Origin: Metaphire vulgaris
Lineage: Eukaryota; Annelida; Clitellata; Crassiclitellata; Megascolecidae
Assembly: GCA_018105865.1 (NCBI GenBank)
Contig: CM030832.1
Location: 24,891,908-24,955,907 of the forward strand
Direction of reading: 5' to 3'
Length of the DNA stretch: 64,000 nt
A model generated the notes under the pieces. It was given only the letters and a program-made list of their open reading frames with translations. It was not told the origin of the DNA and did not search any database. A program made the translations under genes and the position numbers. Positions 1 to 10,165 of this stretch are shown here, one piece after another (position 1 is the first letter of the stretch; every line of letters starts with the position of its first letter).

Positions 1-198
1 ATAAATTGTCAGTAAATATATAAATAAATTACAGCTACAAATTACTACCGTATAGGCCTATAGTCGATAGACCTACACTCCTACTGCTTTGTTAACGTAC
101 AACTGTGGTTCACAAATCAGAACAAGGCCCAAGGTACACCTGTGATTAGCAGACCAGCAGTAATGTAAGATTTAAGTAGCCACAATTGTTGCCATAAT

Positions 199-556
199 CA
201 GTGGCGTAGCTAGGGATTTTCAGGCCCTAATGCAAAAATTATTAATGGGCCCCTTCAACTTAAAAGTCACAACATGACGAACAGTGCACTAGGGCTTGCA
301 AATTTTTAACACTTAATAATAACGCATCGTCTGTCACCGGATTTTGGAAACTGAAAACTGTAAAACGGTTTTGTTTTTGTGGCGCTGTCATATTTAATAC
401 CTACCAAATTTATCTGATTAAGACTGCTTTTAATGTGTTTTTAATTATTTACTTTTGTTATTTACTTCCTTTTTTAAATTGGTGGGTCAAAAAGGCCCCA
501 GTTCTTCTGGGCCCCTAATGCCTGCTTATTCTTGCTATATGGTAGCTACGCCTCTG
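199..556. mobile_element. hAT-type MITE
   Basis: The ends form a terminal inverted repeat: CAGTGGCGTAGCTAGGG at the left and GTAGCTACGCCTCTG at the right. The element is flanked by an 8-bp duplication with one mismatch (gccataat at 191-198, gtcataat at 557-564). An 8-bp TSD with CAG...CTG ends is the known signature of hAT transposons. There is no ORF, so it is a non-autonomous copy. The interior repeats fragments of the phrase gggcccctaatgc near both ends. Confidence 0.85.
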
Positions 557-564
557 GTCATAAT

Positions 565-1295
565 GATTGCTAGGGACCAAGTGATCACAGAGACTTGGGA
601 AAGCTACACGAGAGAGCGGAAGAAAAAAAGATAAGAAAGGAATTCTACTCAGACTTAATGAATGCATATCTTGAAATGCTTTATAAAATAAGTTTTATTA
701 TCAACCAGATAGCAGAATAATTCTTCAGTTACAAACAGGTTTCTAACCAAGCAAACAACTTAAGATTCAGCTAACTTAGCTACCTACCAAAGAACAGATT
801 ACTAGAAATTCCTATGAGACTCTACTTCCCAGCTGTGGCGCTCGCGACCTACGACAGATTGGTTGGCCGACCGATGCCCTGGATTGACTCGTTCGAGTAT
901 CAGCTCCCTGTCCGACTCCGGATCTCCGTTTTCGTTGACGCCTCTTGACTCTTGACGGCTGTGCAGACGACTTTCGAAACTCTTTATTGGCGGACAAATG
1001 ATCGCTCAAGTGACTGATCGGCCACGACTGTCTTCAGTCCTTGGTATTTATAGGAAAATCCCTCATATCCGGCGTGTGTTGGGACAGAAGTCAGATTTTT
1101 GTATTTATGTTATACACCAATTTCAACTAAATGAAAATGCCTATTAATTAATTATTGACGATTATATTAATTTCCGAAGAAATGATTTTCGACAAATGAT
1201 TTCGACCAAATGAGTGGAAACCCAAACAGGTACGTCTGAATACGAGATCTCAAGAGTAATAAACCTAAAAGATGATATCGACGACTTTAGCACAC
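565..1295. other. Unassigned stretch
   Basis: No gene or repeat could be recognised. A 65-codon arginine/serine-rich reading frame on the minus strand (812-1009) has no recognisable domain, start context or neighbour, and is treated as chance. Confidence 0.4.
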
Positions 1296-1296
1296 A

Positions 1297-1345
1297 TGTT
1301 TAGTTCTCTAATCTAATCTAATCTTGAACTTCTATAGCGCCACTT
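1297..1345 (-). repeat. Short LINE 3'-tail relic
   Basis: The text tctaatctaatctaat followed by cttctatagcgcc is, read on the minus strand, a gcgctatagaag block with a short-period tail. The same gcgctatagaaat block ends the L2-like LINE at 5380-5440 and recurs at 12692-12757 and, inverted, at 7937-8050. This is probably the 3' stub of a related LINE or SINE. Confidence 0.4.
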
Positions 1346-2993
1346 CACTTAATACACAGAGGCATCAGCCGATAGCACACGAATTCGAAATCATTTAAGA
1401 TCCAGGTCAAATCCAGGTATTTGGGCGGACAAAACGGTGACAGTCTATCATTATGGCGGATAAGCCAAATACTTTAGTATTACTTGCTGTGAAGTTAGTT
1501 TTAGAGGATTCCAGGATCTTGGGATCAAAGAGTTTTCGATGTAAGTCATCTTCTAGCCTAGAATATGCCTAGGAAACATTTCGCGGAAATTTATTTTCGA
1601 CCGAAAGGAGATTAGAGCAGAGAACTGTCTTAATGAGTATAACCGGAAAAATACGAGGCCCAGGTTGCAACTGCTCTAGGCCTAATGTTAACAGGTCCGA
1701 GTACAACTGCAGTCTGTTGATTTAGATGGAGCTATGTTTCAATAGAAGACGTCGACACTCTGCAGACGGACGTTTAGACAACCAAAGAGACTCAGGGATA
1801 TGTAAACAAACCAGGTTCAGAATGAATGGATATGCGAAATGAAAAATAACAGGATTTGAACCGTCAATGCTTTAAGAAATGACACGACATCTTTATTTAC
1901 TTCTCCATAATTTTCATAAGAAAGATAAACAATATAACATATGAGTCTCTACACTTATCTAATAATGCAGCCATACATACTCACAACATCGAGTTTTTCG
2001 CAGCATCCATCAATCTATTTGGAAGGGACAGAGTAGGGGATATTGGAGAATTGAGCAGGAAGCATCCATCTAAACCAAATTTCTGGATTCGCCCCTGGAT
2101 ATCATGTGCATCATTACGTTGGATTGGCTAGAAACCTCCAGATGGATCAAACGGCTGGAGCCAGAATAGATTGTGATTTTTTTCCCGATCATTTACGGTT
2201 AGGGTTTGGAATACGTTTGACATTTACAGTTTTTGCCGGGAGAAGACATGAAAGGAACACGCGAAGAAGAAGTTAAATTAGGTGGTGATTTTTCAAAGTA
2301 AGCAACTGCTTCCATCCCAATTTTTCCGACCTCCACTGCAAGATCCGCTTCAAGTAATGAGGATGGGAGGTTAACTGACTCGATACCCCATGAAAATCGA
2401 AAAAACTGCCAGGCAATCCATGTTGCCAACAACCAACAAGAGGCAGCAGAACAAACGAGATGTCATGGAAGTCAATGGTGAAACTCAGTGCATTTATTAT
2501 ATAGAGTTTGAAATCAGACACTACTAAGAAGAAGATCGATGTCGCTAGTAATAAATGTTTGCACATTCTGTTCAAATACATGTTCAGCATTGAAATTGAA
2601 AGCTGGTTGCATTAATGCGAGTAGAGCAGGTCAGCCAGGTGCAGTTTCATAATAAAATTCCTATAGGCAATGGTATAAATGCTGTAAGCCAGTGCTTCCC
2701 AACATGGCGCCCGCACATTGGAGCAAGAGGAGGCTTGGCCTCTTGGAAAATAAAAATGCCAATATTCCCATTGAAATTTGAAAACATTGCTAAAATATTA
2801 ACCATGACCATTGTGTTAAGATGTGTTTTGCCCCTCTTTGAAAAAAATTTATGTAGCATAGCTATGACCATTTATGTTTGCCTACATCTTGAAAAATTTC
2901 TGTGCCCATGCTTCCCCAACTGCAAAGCCGCGGCACGCAAATCATGCCGCAGCAACGGTAGAAGTGTGCCGTGACAAAATATTGTAAATAGTA
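1346..2993. other. Unassigned stretch up to the gap
   Basis: No gene is supported. Several overlapping short frames on both strands (2199-2974) have no recognisable domains. At 2692 the sequence CAGTGCTTCCCAACATGG resembles the left end of a hAT element; its right end was not found and may lie in or beyond the gap. Confidence 0.35.
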
Positions 2994-3093
2994 NNNNNNN
3001 NNNNNNNNNNNNNNNNNNNNNNNNNNNNNNNNNNNNNNNNNNNNNNNNNNNNNNNNNNNNNNNNNNNNNNNNNNNNNNNNNNNNNNNNNNNNN
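2994..3093. other. Assembly gap (100 N)
   Basis: A run of exactly 100 N, the conventional size for a scaffold gap of unknown length. Features either side need not be adjacent in the real genome. Confidence 0.99.
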
Positions 3094-3157
3094 ATTGTAA
3101 AGTGCTCTTGACTATGTATTCGCTACGCATATATGCTATAGAAATCATCATTTATAC

Positions 3158-3198
<41 letters not shown>
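3158..3198. repeat. (AAT)n microsatellite
   Basis: Uninterrupted AAT repeat of about 41 bp directly beside the minus-strand LINE fragment that starts at about 3200; it may be that element's 3' tail. Confidence 0.9.
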
Positions 3199-3199
<1 letters not shown>

Positions 3200-4265
3200 C
3201 GTTCAGCCTTCATCACTGAAGAAGTTTCGACTATCACTTTCTTTCTCTTTATGCAAAGTTTATATGCCGCTTTAGCCTTCATTTTTATAAAAAAATTTCC
3301 TCTTGTCGAGGGCTTGCCCACAGCTGTCCAAAGCTTACAGGTTTCAAGAGATTTTCTTTTTAAATCATCCATAGTGGCATCCCACCAAAATTTGTGAAAA
3401 TTGACTGATCCCTAGGCACTACATGATCTGCAAGCTTTTAAACTATTTACAATGTTATCATGTACAATTTCTATTGATAAGCCTGAGTTTTCCTTAGATT
3501 TAACATAGAAATTAGACAACGTCTTAACTGGTTCAAAAGAGTAAATGAGTCTGCTCATAATAGATGTTGGAAACCTTTTATCTCACTTCAGATTATATGA
3601 TCTAGCACTAGATGAGGTCCTAGCACCACTTTTACTGTGCGCCAACACGTGTCCAGTACCATTCCTAAGCTGCATTTTCATCTCCATGAGCACAAGAATA
3701 TGATCAGAGAGATTAATGCCAGAGTCTACAATATTCAGAGACATACTGTAATATAGCTACACAAATTCTCACTAACTACAAATGATCAATCAACGAACAA
3801 GCTGCGAAGGTGCTGTTCCTAAACGAGTTAACAGACTCTTTAGGCAGTCTATTATCAGTACAAAGCAGATTAGCCTCAACCATAAATGCAAAAACACGCC
3901 CCATAATTTCTGATTTAACATTGAATTCTAAATTAAAGTCTCCACACGTCACAATGGAATCATGAATAGTGCCATCTATACAATTGGATAACATTGCTAG
4001 GGGTGTCAACAAACTCATCAGCATTATTACAAGGCATATAGACATTGATTACTAAAGTGTTACCAAACATTAATACTATAAAGCGTTCTTCAGAACTTAT
4101 TATCTGAACTTGCTCAGCCAACCAATCAGCCACAAAAAATAGCAACACCTCCAAACGGTCTTCTCTAATAATCCCTTGACCTAGTGCTTTATCCATGACA
4201 GAAGATCCAAAAAACAATACACATGTACATTTAGTGCCCTTTTTTCGATATATCTTCACTGCTTA
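3200..4265 (-). pseudogene. LINE fragment: endonuclease and start of RT region
   Basis: Minus-strand frames, broken by shifts, spell a non-LTR retrotransposon apurinic-type endonuclease. Visible pieces in order are INVYMPCNN (about 4040), CGDFN (about 3945; GDFN is the family's catalytic-loop motif), then GINLSDHILVLMEMK (about 3700; SDH holds the catalytic histidine). After it comes the linker FWWDATMDDLKRKSLE...KLWTAVGKPS, typical of the region between endonuclease and reverse transcriptase. The reading frame is interrupted by at least three shifts or stops, and the RT domain is absent, so it is dead. Clade cannot be fixed; CR1/Jockey-like is my guess. Confidence 0.75.
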
Positions 4266-4339
4266 ACCAGTGTTCTTGAAAGCATATAATGTCATTATTT
4301 AGCAGAGGCTCAGTCAAGTGAGGCAATCCCTGATTTAGC

Positions 4340-5440
4340 CCGTGCAGGTTATACGATACAACTCTATGCCGATGACACTCAGCTATTCCTGTCCTTCTCA
4401 CCTCTTTCATTCAATGCTTCTATTATTGAGCTTGAATCTGCATTCTCATCAATCTCTGCATGGATGTCATCTAATCTCTCTTCTGCTCTCAACTCATCTA
4501 AGACAGAGTTTCTTTAATCGGACTATCCCAACAACTCAAAAATTGACAATCCTAAACTAGTTTTGGCTCCTGACACCACAATAATCCCTGTTCAAACTGT
4601 TAGAAATCTCGGATTCAAATTTGGCTCTTTTCTAAATTTCGAATCACAAATCTCCCAACTTTCAAAAAGCCTGCTTTATTCATCATATTCGTGACCTTCG
4701 TCGCCTACGTCCTTGTCTCAATATTAAGACTGCGTCCACAATCGCCACCTCTAATAGTCCACCCAAATTAGATTACTGTAACTCCCCCTCTACTATAACC
4801 TTCCCAAAGCCTCCATCAACAAATTGCAATCAATACAAAATGCTTTAGCTCGTGCTGTTACTATGTCACCTAAATTCTCCCATAGTTCACCCATACTAAA
4901 AATCATTACATTGGCTTAAAATAACAGGACGTATCCAATATAAGATAATAACACTTACACATAGCTCACTTTCAGTCATCAAAACCTGTCTACCTTAGAT
5001 CACTATTAACCCCTCAGTCTTTCGACCCCACACGTTCGTCATCTCATCTCACTTTGTCACGCCCGCTAAATCAATCATCCCTGAAAATTTGCAACCGTGC
5101 CTTCTCATACGCTGCACCTGAACTCTGGAACTCGATCCCAGCTTCCCTTCGCACACTTGGACACTTTCAAACAATAAAATCTGAATCCTCATTTCCTATC
5201 ATTCCTGCATTATCTCCTCAAGTCTTCAGGTCTAAGGTTAAATCATTCCTGCTTCTTAAATCATTTCCGCCTAGCCTCACTGCCCTTCGCATATTGACTA
5301 TTGCCTGGCTGATCCCATACCTTTCCTATAGCTATTTTAAGAGAGGCTGAGCGCCTAAGAATAAGCAGCTACTGTTGTTGTGCTGCTTTCCAATGCGCTA
5401 TAGAAATCCACGAGATTTTACTTTACTTTACTTACTTTAC
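4340..5440 (+). pseudogene. L2/CR1-like LINE, 3' half (RT end to tail)
   Basis: The plus strand begins inside the RT palm motif (YDTTLCRCTQLFLSF-like, corresponding to YADDTQLFLSF of the copy at 10166-11608) and runs through the RT C-terminus. The last readable frame (5054-5350) contains CNRAFSYAAPELWNSIPASLR and VFRSKVKSFLL, the standard end of L2/CR1 ORF2. It ends with gcgctatagaaatccacgag and an (ACTT)n-like tail at 5420-5440. Several frameshifts and stops make it a pseudogene. It is 5'-truncated, as usual for LINEs. It shares its tail with fragments at 7937-8050 and 12692-12757. Confidence 0.8.
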
Positions 5441-5506
5441 ATATTTAATGATTTTGCAGTCCATTATTATTATTCTTTTTAAATTTCCATTTTCTTATAC
5501 AAATGT

Positions 5507-6468
5507 TCATCGGCCACAAAGTATGCCTAGGATCCTCTCCTTATCCTGAGCTTTCACACATACACGAAAAGCTGTTACCTTGTCATGTTCCCGCATCCAG
5601 GACTTGGCTGAGAAGCACGAAATAGTCTGGATGTTATTTTCATGTAGGAATTCTTTCACTTCGTCAGTAGTGCTGGAGATATACATATTGTCCACGTGAA
5701 TCATCATTTTATGATGAATTTGAATTCCAGCTTTCAATTTTCCTAAAGCAGATTCTCCGAGAAACCTATTGTTCTTCTTATAACCATTGGGTGCCTTCTT
5801 TGATCCAAAGAGTTTGTCTCGCTGATCAAGGCTTTTTCTATTGTCACTCGGCGTTTTACCTTTCCTACCAACAAACCAAAAAAATTTAAAAAACTATAAG
5901 AAAGCAGCAGCTTGAATTCTTTGGACATCTAATAAGAAAAGACGGATTGGAAAAATCTAGCTCCGTCAGGAAAAAATAGAGGGAAAAGAGCAAGAGGAAG
6001 ACAAAGCATAAAGTTTACGGACAGCCTAAGAGAAGCGGACAAGAACTACAGACAACATCGAACTGATAAGGAAAGCCAGAAACAGAGAAGAGTGGAAATC
6101 CTTGGTCGCCGACGTAGCCTGACATGGCCATGAAGAAGAAGAAGACCAACAAACTCGGTCCATGCTGTTATTGTCGGTTCTGCCACCTCCAGACCAGATA
6201 TATCGGTTGTCTCTCCGTCCCGTTCCTCTGAGACGACTGAAGCTCCAGCAGTAACCCGAGGCAGCAGATAAATCCGTCGCATGACATTGGTTACTCTTCT
6301 TACCTGTACATCAATCTTCAATTCTGATTTTTTAAAATTGGTCTTTGACATAATCTTGTTATTCTCAGCCTGACTTTCCAGAAAAACTGAGAAAAGTCCA
6401 TGACCTCTGAATTTCCGTGCCATAATTAGTACATCAAGATCTTCCAGTTCAACTAAGAACTCGGTCAA
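5507..6468 (-). pseudogene. Transposon ORF1-like gene split by a LINE insertion
   Basis: Two minus-strand parts, 6468 to 6155 and 5866 to 5507, belong to one reading frame. The first part starts MTEFLVELEDLDVLIMARKF and carries a basic segment; the second contains MMIHVDNMYISSTTDEVKEF and SCFSAKSWMREHDKVTAFRV. This second block resembles the ORF1/gag-like proteins of invertebrate retrotransposons, which have a small RRM-like fold ending in a K-x-T/S-F-R/K-V-C-V strand; I infer this from pattern only. Mentally removing the insert at 5877-6144 and one copy of its TSD puts the two parts in the same frame without a stop. A stop at 5507 precedes what looks like the remaining C-terminus, so the gene was probably already decayed. 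Confidence 0.55.
5877..6144 (+). mobile_element. 5'-truncated LINE insertion with 10-bp TSD
   Basis: A 268-bp insert is flanked by a perfect duplication, accaacaaac, at 5867-5876 and 6145-6154. The plus strand, with frame changes, reads QLEFFGHLIRKDGLEK..., then EGKRARGRQRIKFTDSL, then LIRKARNREEWKSLVADVA. That is the classic C-terminal tail of an RTE/L1-like ORF2. It ends with HGHEEEED codons formed by the (GAA)n tail. Because the copy carries only the last ~90 codons and a simple-repeat tail, it is an ordinary 5'-truncated retroposition event. Confidence 0.85.
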
Positions 6469-6514
6469 TGTCTACTGGTAAAAAATAGGCAGCCGGTGTG
6501 GCAGGCATGGATAA

Positions 6515-7390
6515 CTCTAGGCACAATGTACTCTAGAGTACATCATACCATAGTTGCGAAGTTCGAATTTTTAAAGTTCGTAAAAGTTCAATAAAGTTCA
6601 AGAAAAATAAAGTTAGGGAAAAGTTCATAAAGTTCGAATTTCGAATTTAGTCCTCGTCAGATGACTCAGTCTCAGAAGACCAGTCGACTTAGGCCTATTA
6701 TAAATTATCGGCATGGCAGATGTTTTGGATCTTATCCGCCAGTCCTAAGTTAGAATGCACTTTGACAATCTTCTCAACTGTCTTAAATTAGAGTCTGTTG
6801 CGCTTTTTGTGTGTATAAATTCAAATACTAACCAATTTTTTCTCACACGACCCGGCTAATGTGGCACGATAGCACTTTGACAAGTGATAATTTGATTTGA
6901 ACTTTATGAACTTTAAAGCCTCATCAATAAAGTTCGAAAAGTTTTGAACAATAAGAAAGTTCAAACGCTTCAATGCCAAACAGTTTCATACGAGGCACAA
7001 TGTACAGTAGAGTACATCATACGGAGGTATAATGTACTCTAGATAGAACTAGGTACAATCTACTCCAGAGTACCAGATAACGGTAGCATGGTTTTAGAGA
7101 CACAGGCTCCTAGCATGGTGGCCTCCTAAACGTACTGCAGATCACATTATATTAGGTACAACGTACTCTAGGTACTTCATACCTAGGCACAAAGTACTCT
7201 AGAGTACATTATACCAAGGTACAACGTACTCTAGGTACTTCATACCTAGGCATACTGTACTCTAGAGTTCATCATACCTAGGTACAACGTACTCTAGAGT
7301 ACATCATACATAGGTACAGTGTACTCTAGATTAGGTCGTGCCTATGTATAACGTACTCTAGGAACATCATACCTAGGTACGACGTAATTG
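6515..7390. repeat. Palindromic minisatellite block I
   Basis: Repeated units contain the palindrome TACTCTAGAGTA and the half-palindrome TACCTAGGTA (for example 7190-7330, 7355-7385), with a period near 33 bp. The block is split at about 6552-7000 by an AT-rich insert in which AAGTTC/GAACTT motifs point inward from both ends. Flanking units are gcacaatgtactctagagtacatcatac on both sides of the insert. Confidence 0.8.
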
Positions 7391-7441
7391 TCACAATCCT
7401 TAAATTGAAACAGTTCCTGGTATTCTTGATCTTTCTTTCTA

Positions 7442-7526
7442 GTGGTGGTGGTGATGTTGATGATAAAAAATTATGGAAATAATAATTACGATGATGATGT
7501 TGTTGTTGATGATGATGATGATGATG

Positions 7527-7569
<43 letters not shown>

Positions 7570-7798
7570 TAATAGTAATAGTAATAATAACAATAATAAT
7601 AAGAATGACGATAAAGGTGATGATGATGAGGATGATGACGATGCGGGTGTTGGTGGTGGTGATGATGATGATGAGGATTATGATGATGACGACGACGATG
7701 TGTGGTGTTGGTGGTGATGATGATGATGATGATAATGATGATGATGATAATGATGATGATGATGTGGGTGTTGGTTGATGATGGTGATGATGATGATG

Positions 7799-7890
<92 letters not shown>
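7442..7890. repeat. Compound GAT/GGT/AAT trinucleotide microsatellite
   Basis: About 450 bp of GAT, GGT and AAT trinucleotides, ending in a long (AAT)n tract at 7795-7885. Apparent Asp/Asn/Met/Ile-rich frames here are translations of simple sequence, not proteins. Confidence 0.95.
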
Positions 7891-7936
7891 TTGCGACTAT
7901 AGAGTTTCTTAATACATGTTCGCTATGTAGTTTCTA

Positions 7937-8050
7937 GAGTAAGTAAGTAAAATCTCGTTAATTTCTAAAGCGCTTTCAAAAGATGCACAGAAGTAGCTCC
8001 TTATTCCTATGCGCTTAATCTCAAATGAAGTAGCTATAGCCAAAGGTGGG
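7937..8050 (-). repeat. L2-like LINE 3' end
   Basis: Read on the minus strand: a tatagctactt block, a gcgcataggaataaggagct block, then gcgctttagaaattaacgag and (TTAC)n. This matches the end of the plus-strand copy at 5320-5440. It may be the severed 3' end of the L2 body at 10166-11608, although about 600 bp expected between the two is missing. Confidence 0.65.
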
Positions 8051-8066
8051 TCATTCATGCCTGTGT

Positions 8067-8305
8067 AGGAGGCACGACGGCACATTTTGGACTCTAGAGT
8101 CCATAATGCCTGTAGGCACGATGGACTCTAGAGTACATAATACCTAGGTATGATGTACTCTAGAGTACATCATCCCCAAACACGATAGTAGGAGGCAGCA
8201 TGGACTCTAGAAGAATTACGTACTCTAGAGTTCGAGATACCTGTAGGGACGGTAGGCACGGTGGACTCTAGATTGCAAATAGATTAAGTTGACACTGCTC
8301 TAAAA
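8067..8305 (-). repeat. Palindromic minisatellite block II (inverted copy of block IV)
   Basis: The segment from gtaggaggcacgac to tggactctagattgc is the near-perfect reverse complement of 11634-11842. Homology continues outward through gttgacactg to about 8305. It holds several TACTCTAGAGTA and TGGACTCTAGAGTCCA palindromes. Confidence 0.8.
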
Positions 8306-8640
8306 TCTACATAACGAACAGGTATTATGGACAGGGTTATTTCTAGGATTGTGAATTGGGGGGAGGGGTGTCGGGAAAATCTGGGGTCGGAATTTAGCAG
8401 TGTCTATCAAAAATTCTGACAAGCAAAAACGGTCATACTGAGAGTTTACAAACAAGGAAAAGAGGCTGACAAGCAAAAAAATAAGAAAAAAAGTCGCCCA
8501 CACGGGAGGATGCGCATTACCAAATTTTGGTGGGTGGTGGGGGTGTCGTATTAAATTTTTTTCGGGGTGTCGACCTCAAATTGGGGTTTTAGGGGTGTGA
8601 GTAAAAATATCACTGATTATGGACTCTATAGTAACAATTG
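8306..8640. other. Unassigned stretch with TGACAAGC motifs
   Basis: No gene. It contains ctgacaagcaaaaacggtca (about 8416) and a degenerate second copy (about 8469), a motif that recurs in several TIR elements in this window, and G-rich ggggtgtcg phrases typical of MITE subterminal regions. No clean TIR pair was found. Confidence 0.4.
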
Positions 8641-8645
8641 TTATT

Positions 8646-8713
8646 TTCCTCCCTCCTCCTCCTCCTCCTCCTCCTCCTTCTTCTTCTTCTTCTACTTCTT
8701 CTTTTTCATCCTC

Positions 8714-8786
<73 letters not shown>

Positions 8787-8934
8787 CATCATCATCATCA
8801 TCATCATCATAATCATCATCATCATCATCATCATCATAACCAACGACCACATCGTAATCATCATTATCATCTTCCTTCTCAACACCATCATCAACATCAA
8901 CACAGCCACCAGCACCCACATCGTCATCATCATC
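8646..8934. repeat. Compound CCT/TTC/ATT/ATC microsatellite
   Basis: Consecutive tracts of CCT, TTC, ATT (8715-8786) and ATC (8786-8837), then imperfect ATC/ACC. All long frames over it are low-complexity artefacts. Confidence 0.95.
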
Positions 8935-9506
8935 CAGAGCCGTAGGTAGGGTTTTCGGCGCCCGGGGCATGATTTATATCTGCGCCCCTAAATTTCCGTG
9001 ATGACCTTTTTTAGTGGTTTAGTAGTCTCAAAGTTTACTTATCCCAGTAGCGTCATTTAACACTTTTCTTGGGGGGGGGGAGGTGAGATAATTTTTAGCA
9101 AATTTTTGGCAATTTTTTGCAAATCTTAGGTATTTTTGCAAACTTTTTGAAAATTTTGGGCAATTTTGGAAAAGTTTGGGAAATTCTAGGAACAATGTTG
9201 GCAAATCTGCAATTGTTTGGCAATTTTGGGGCAATTTTTTGCACATTAATACATTATAAATTAATGTTTACATTTCTTTAGGGGCCACGGTCCCCATACC
9301 CCTTCCCCAAATGACGCCACTGACTTATCTCCCTATAAAACGCTTCATTTATTTTCGGGCTGGTGACATTTTTTAGTCACCACAAAGTTTACTCATCCCT
9401 ATAAAATATTCCATTTTATTTTTTATTTTTTCACATCCAAAATGCGCCCTCACCGGTCGGCGCCCGGAGTGACTTGCCCCTGCCCCTCCCATTAGCTACA
9501 GCTCTG
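8935..9506. mobile_element. hAT-type MITE hosting another MITE
   Basis: Ends CAGAGCCGTAGGTAGGG and CCATTAGCTACAGCTCTG are an imperfect TIR. The 8-bp flanks tcatcatc (8927-8934 and 9507-9514) are identical, although they lie in an ATC microsatellite and so are weaker evidence than elsewhere. gcgcccggggc near the left and ggcgcccggagt near the right are also inverted. The nested element at 9045-9322 interrupts it. Confidence 0.75.
9045..9322. mobile_element. hAT-type MITE, CAGTAGCGTCATTT family
   Basis: TIRs CAGTAGCGTCATTT and AAATGACGCCACTG; TSD acttatcc/acttatct (7 of 8). The interior is a run of gcaattttgg-like phrases. A second copy in the opposite orientation lies at 25336-25620. Confidence 0.85.
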
Positions 9507-9654
9507 TCATCATCATTATCATCCTCCCCATCAGTTTCATCATCATTTTTCTTATTTTCTTATTATTGCTGAGTATTCCATTATTCCATACTTTTATAAA
9601 TACAAATTTTAAAAGAGTACTGTGCATTGCACCGAGGTACTTTGCATTGCACCG

Positions 9655-10165
9655 AGGTATTATGATGTACTCTAGAGTACTCATACTTAGGTATGACGTA
9701 CTCTAGAGTACGTTGTACATAGGTATTATGTACTCTAGAGTACGTTGTACCTAAGTATTATGTACTCTAGAGTACGTTGTACATAGGTACAGTGGACTCT
9801 AGTGTACGTGGTACTTAGATAATTATGATGCACCTAGAGTACGTCGTACGTAGGTATGACGTACTCTAGAGTACGTTGTAACTAGGTATTATGTACTCTA
9901 GAGTACGTTGTACATAGGTATGATGCACTCTAGAGTACGTTGTACATAGGTATGGCGTACTCTACAGTACGTTGTACTTAGGTATTATGTACTCTAGAGT
10001 ACGTTGTACTAGGCATTATGTACTCTAGAGTACGTTGTACGTAGGTACAGTGGACTCTAGTGTACGTGGTACTTAGATATGATGCAGCTAGAGTACGTCG
10101 TACCTAGGTATGACGTACTCTAGAGTACATAATACCAATACAACGTACTCTAGAGTACATAATCA
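9655..10165. repeat. Palindromic minisatellite block III
   Basis: Roughly fifteen tandem units of about 33 bp, consensus TACTCTAGAGTACGTTGTAC then ATAGGTATTATG. Each unit holds a 14-bp perfect palindrome GTACTCTAGAGTAC and a second palindrome around TACCTAGGTA. A higher-order repeat is visible: the segment acagtggactctagtgtacg with its neighbours occurs at about 9788 and again at about 10046. Confidence 0.85.

Noticed and set aside
812..1009. 65-codon Arg/Ser-rich minus-strand frame as a small protein gene
   Set aside because: No domain, no splice or promoter support; length is within chance expectation.
2199..2974. Overlapping frames before the gap (one with hydrophobic LLLATSIFFLVVSDF segment)
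   Set aside because: Frames on both strands overlap, none has a recognisable domain; a chance signal-like segment is not enough.
2692..2993. hAT left end CAGTGCTTCCCAACATGG
   Set aside because: No matching right end or TSD found; the gap at 2994 prevents a decision.
7442..8970. Long Asp/Asn/Met/Ile/Ser/His/Tyr-rich reading frames on both strands
   Set aside because: They are translations of trinucleotide microsatellites; every frame over the same tract is open.
9655..10165. Regular repeats that could suggest a CRISPR array
   Set aside because: Unit of about 33 bp is repeated with no unique spacers, the context is eukaryotic, and no cas gene exists.
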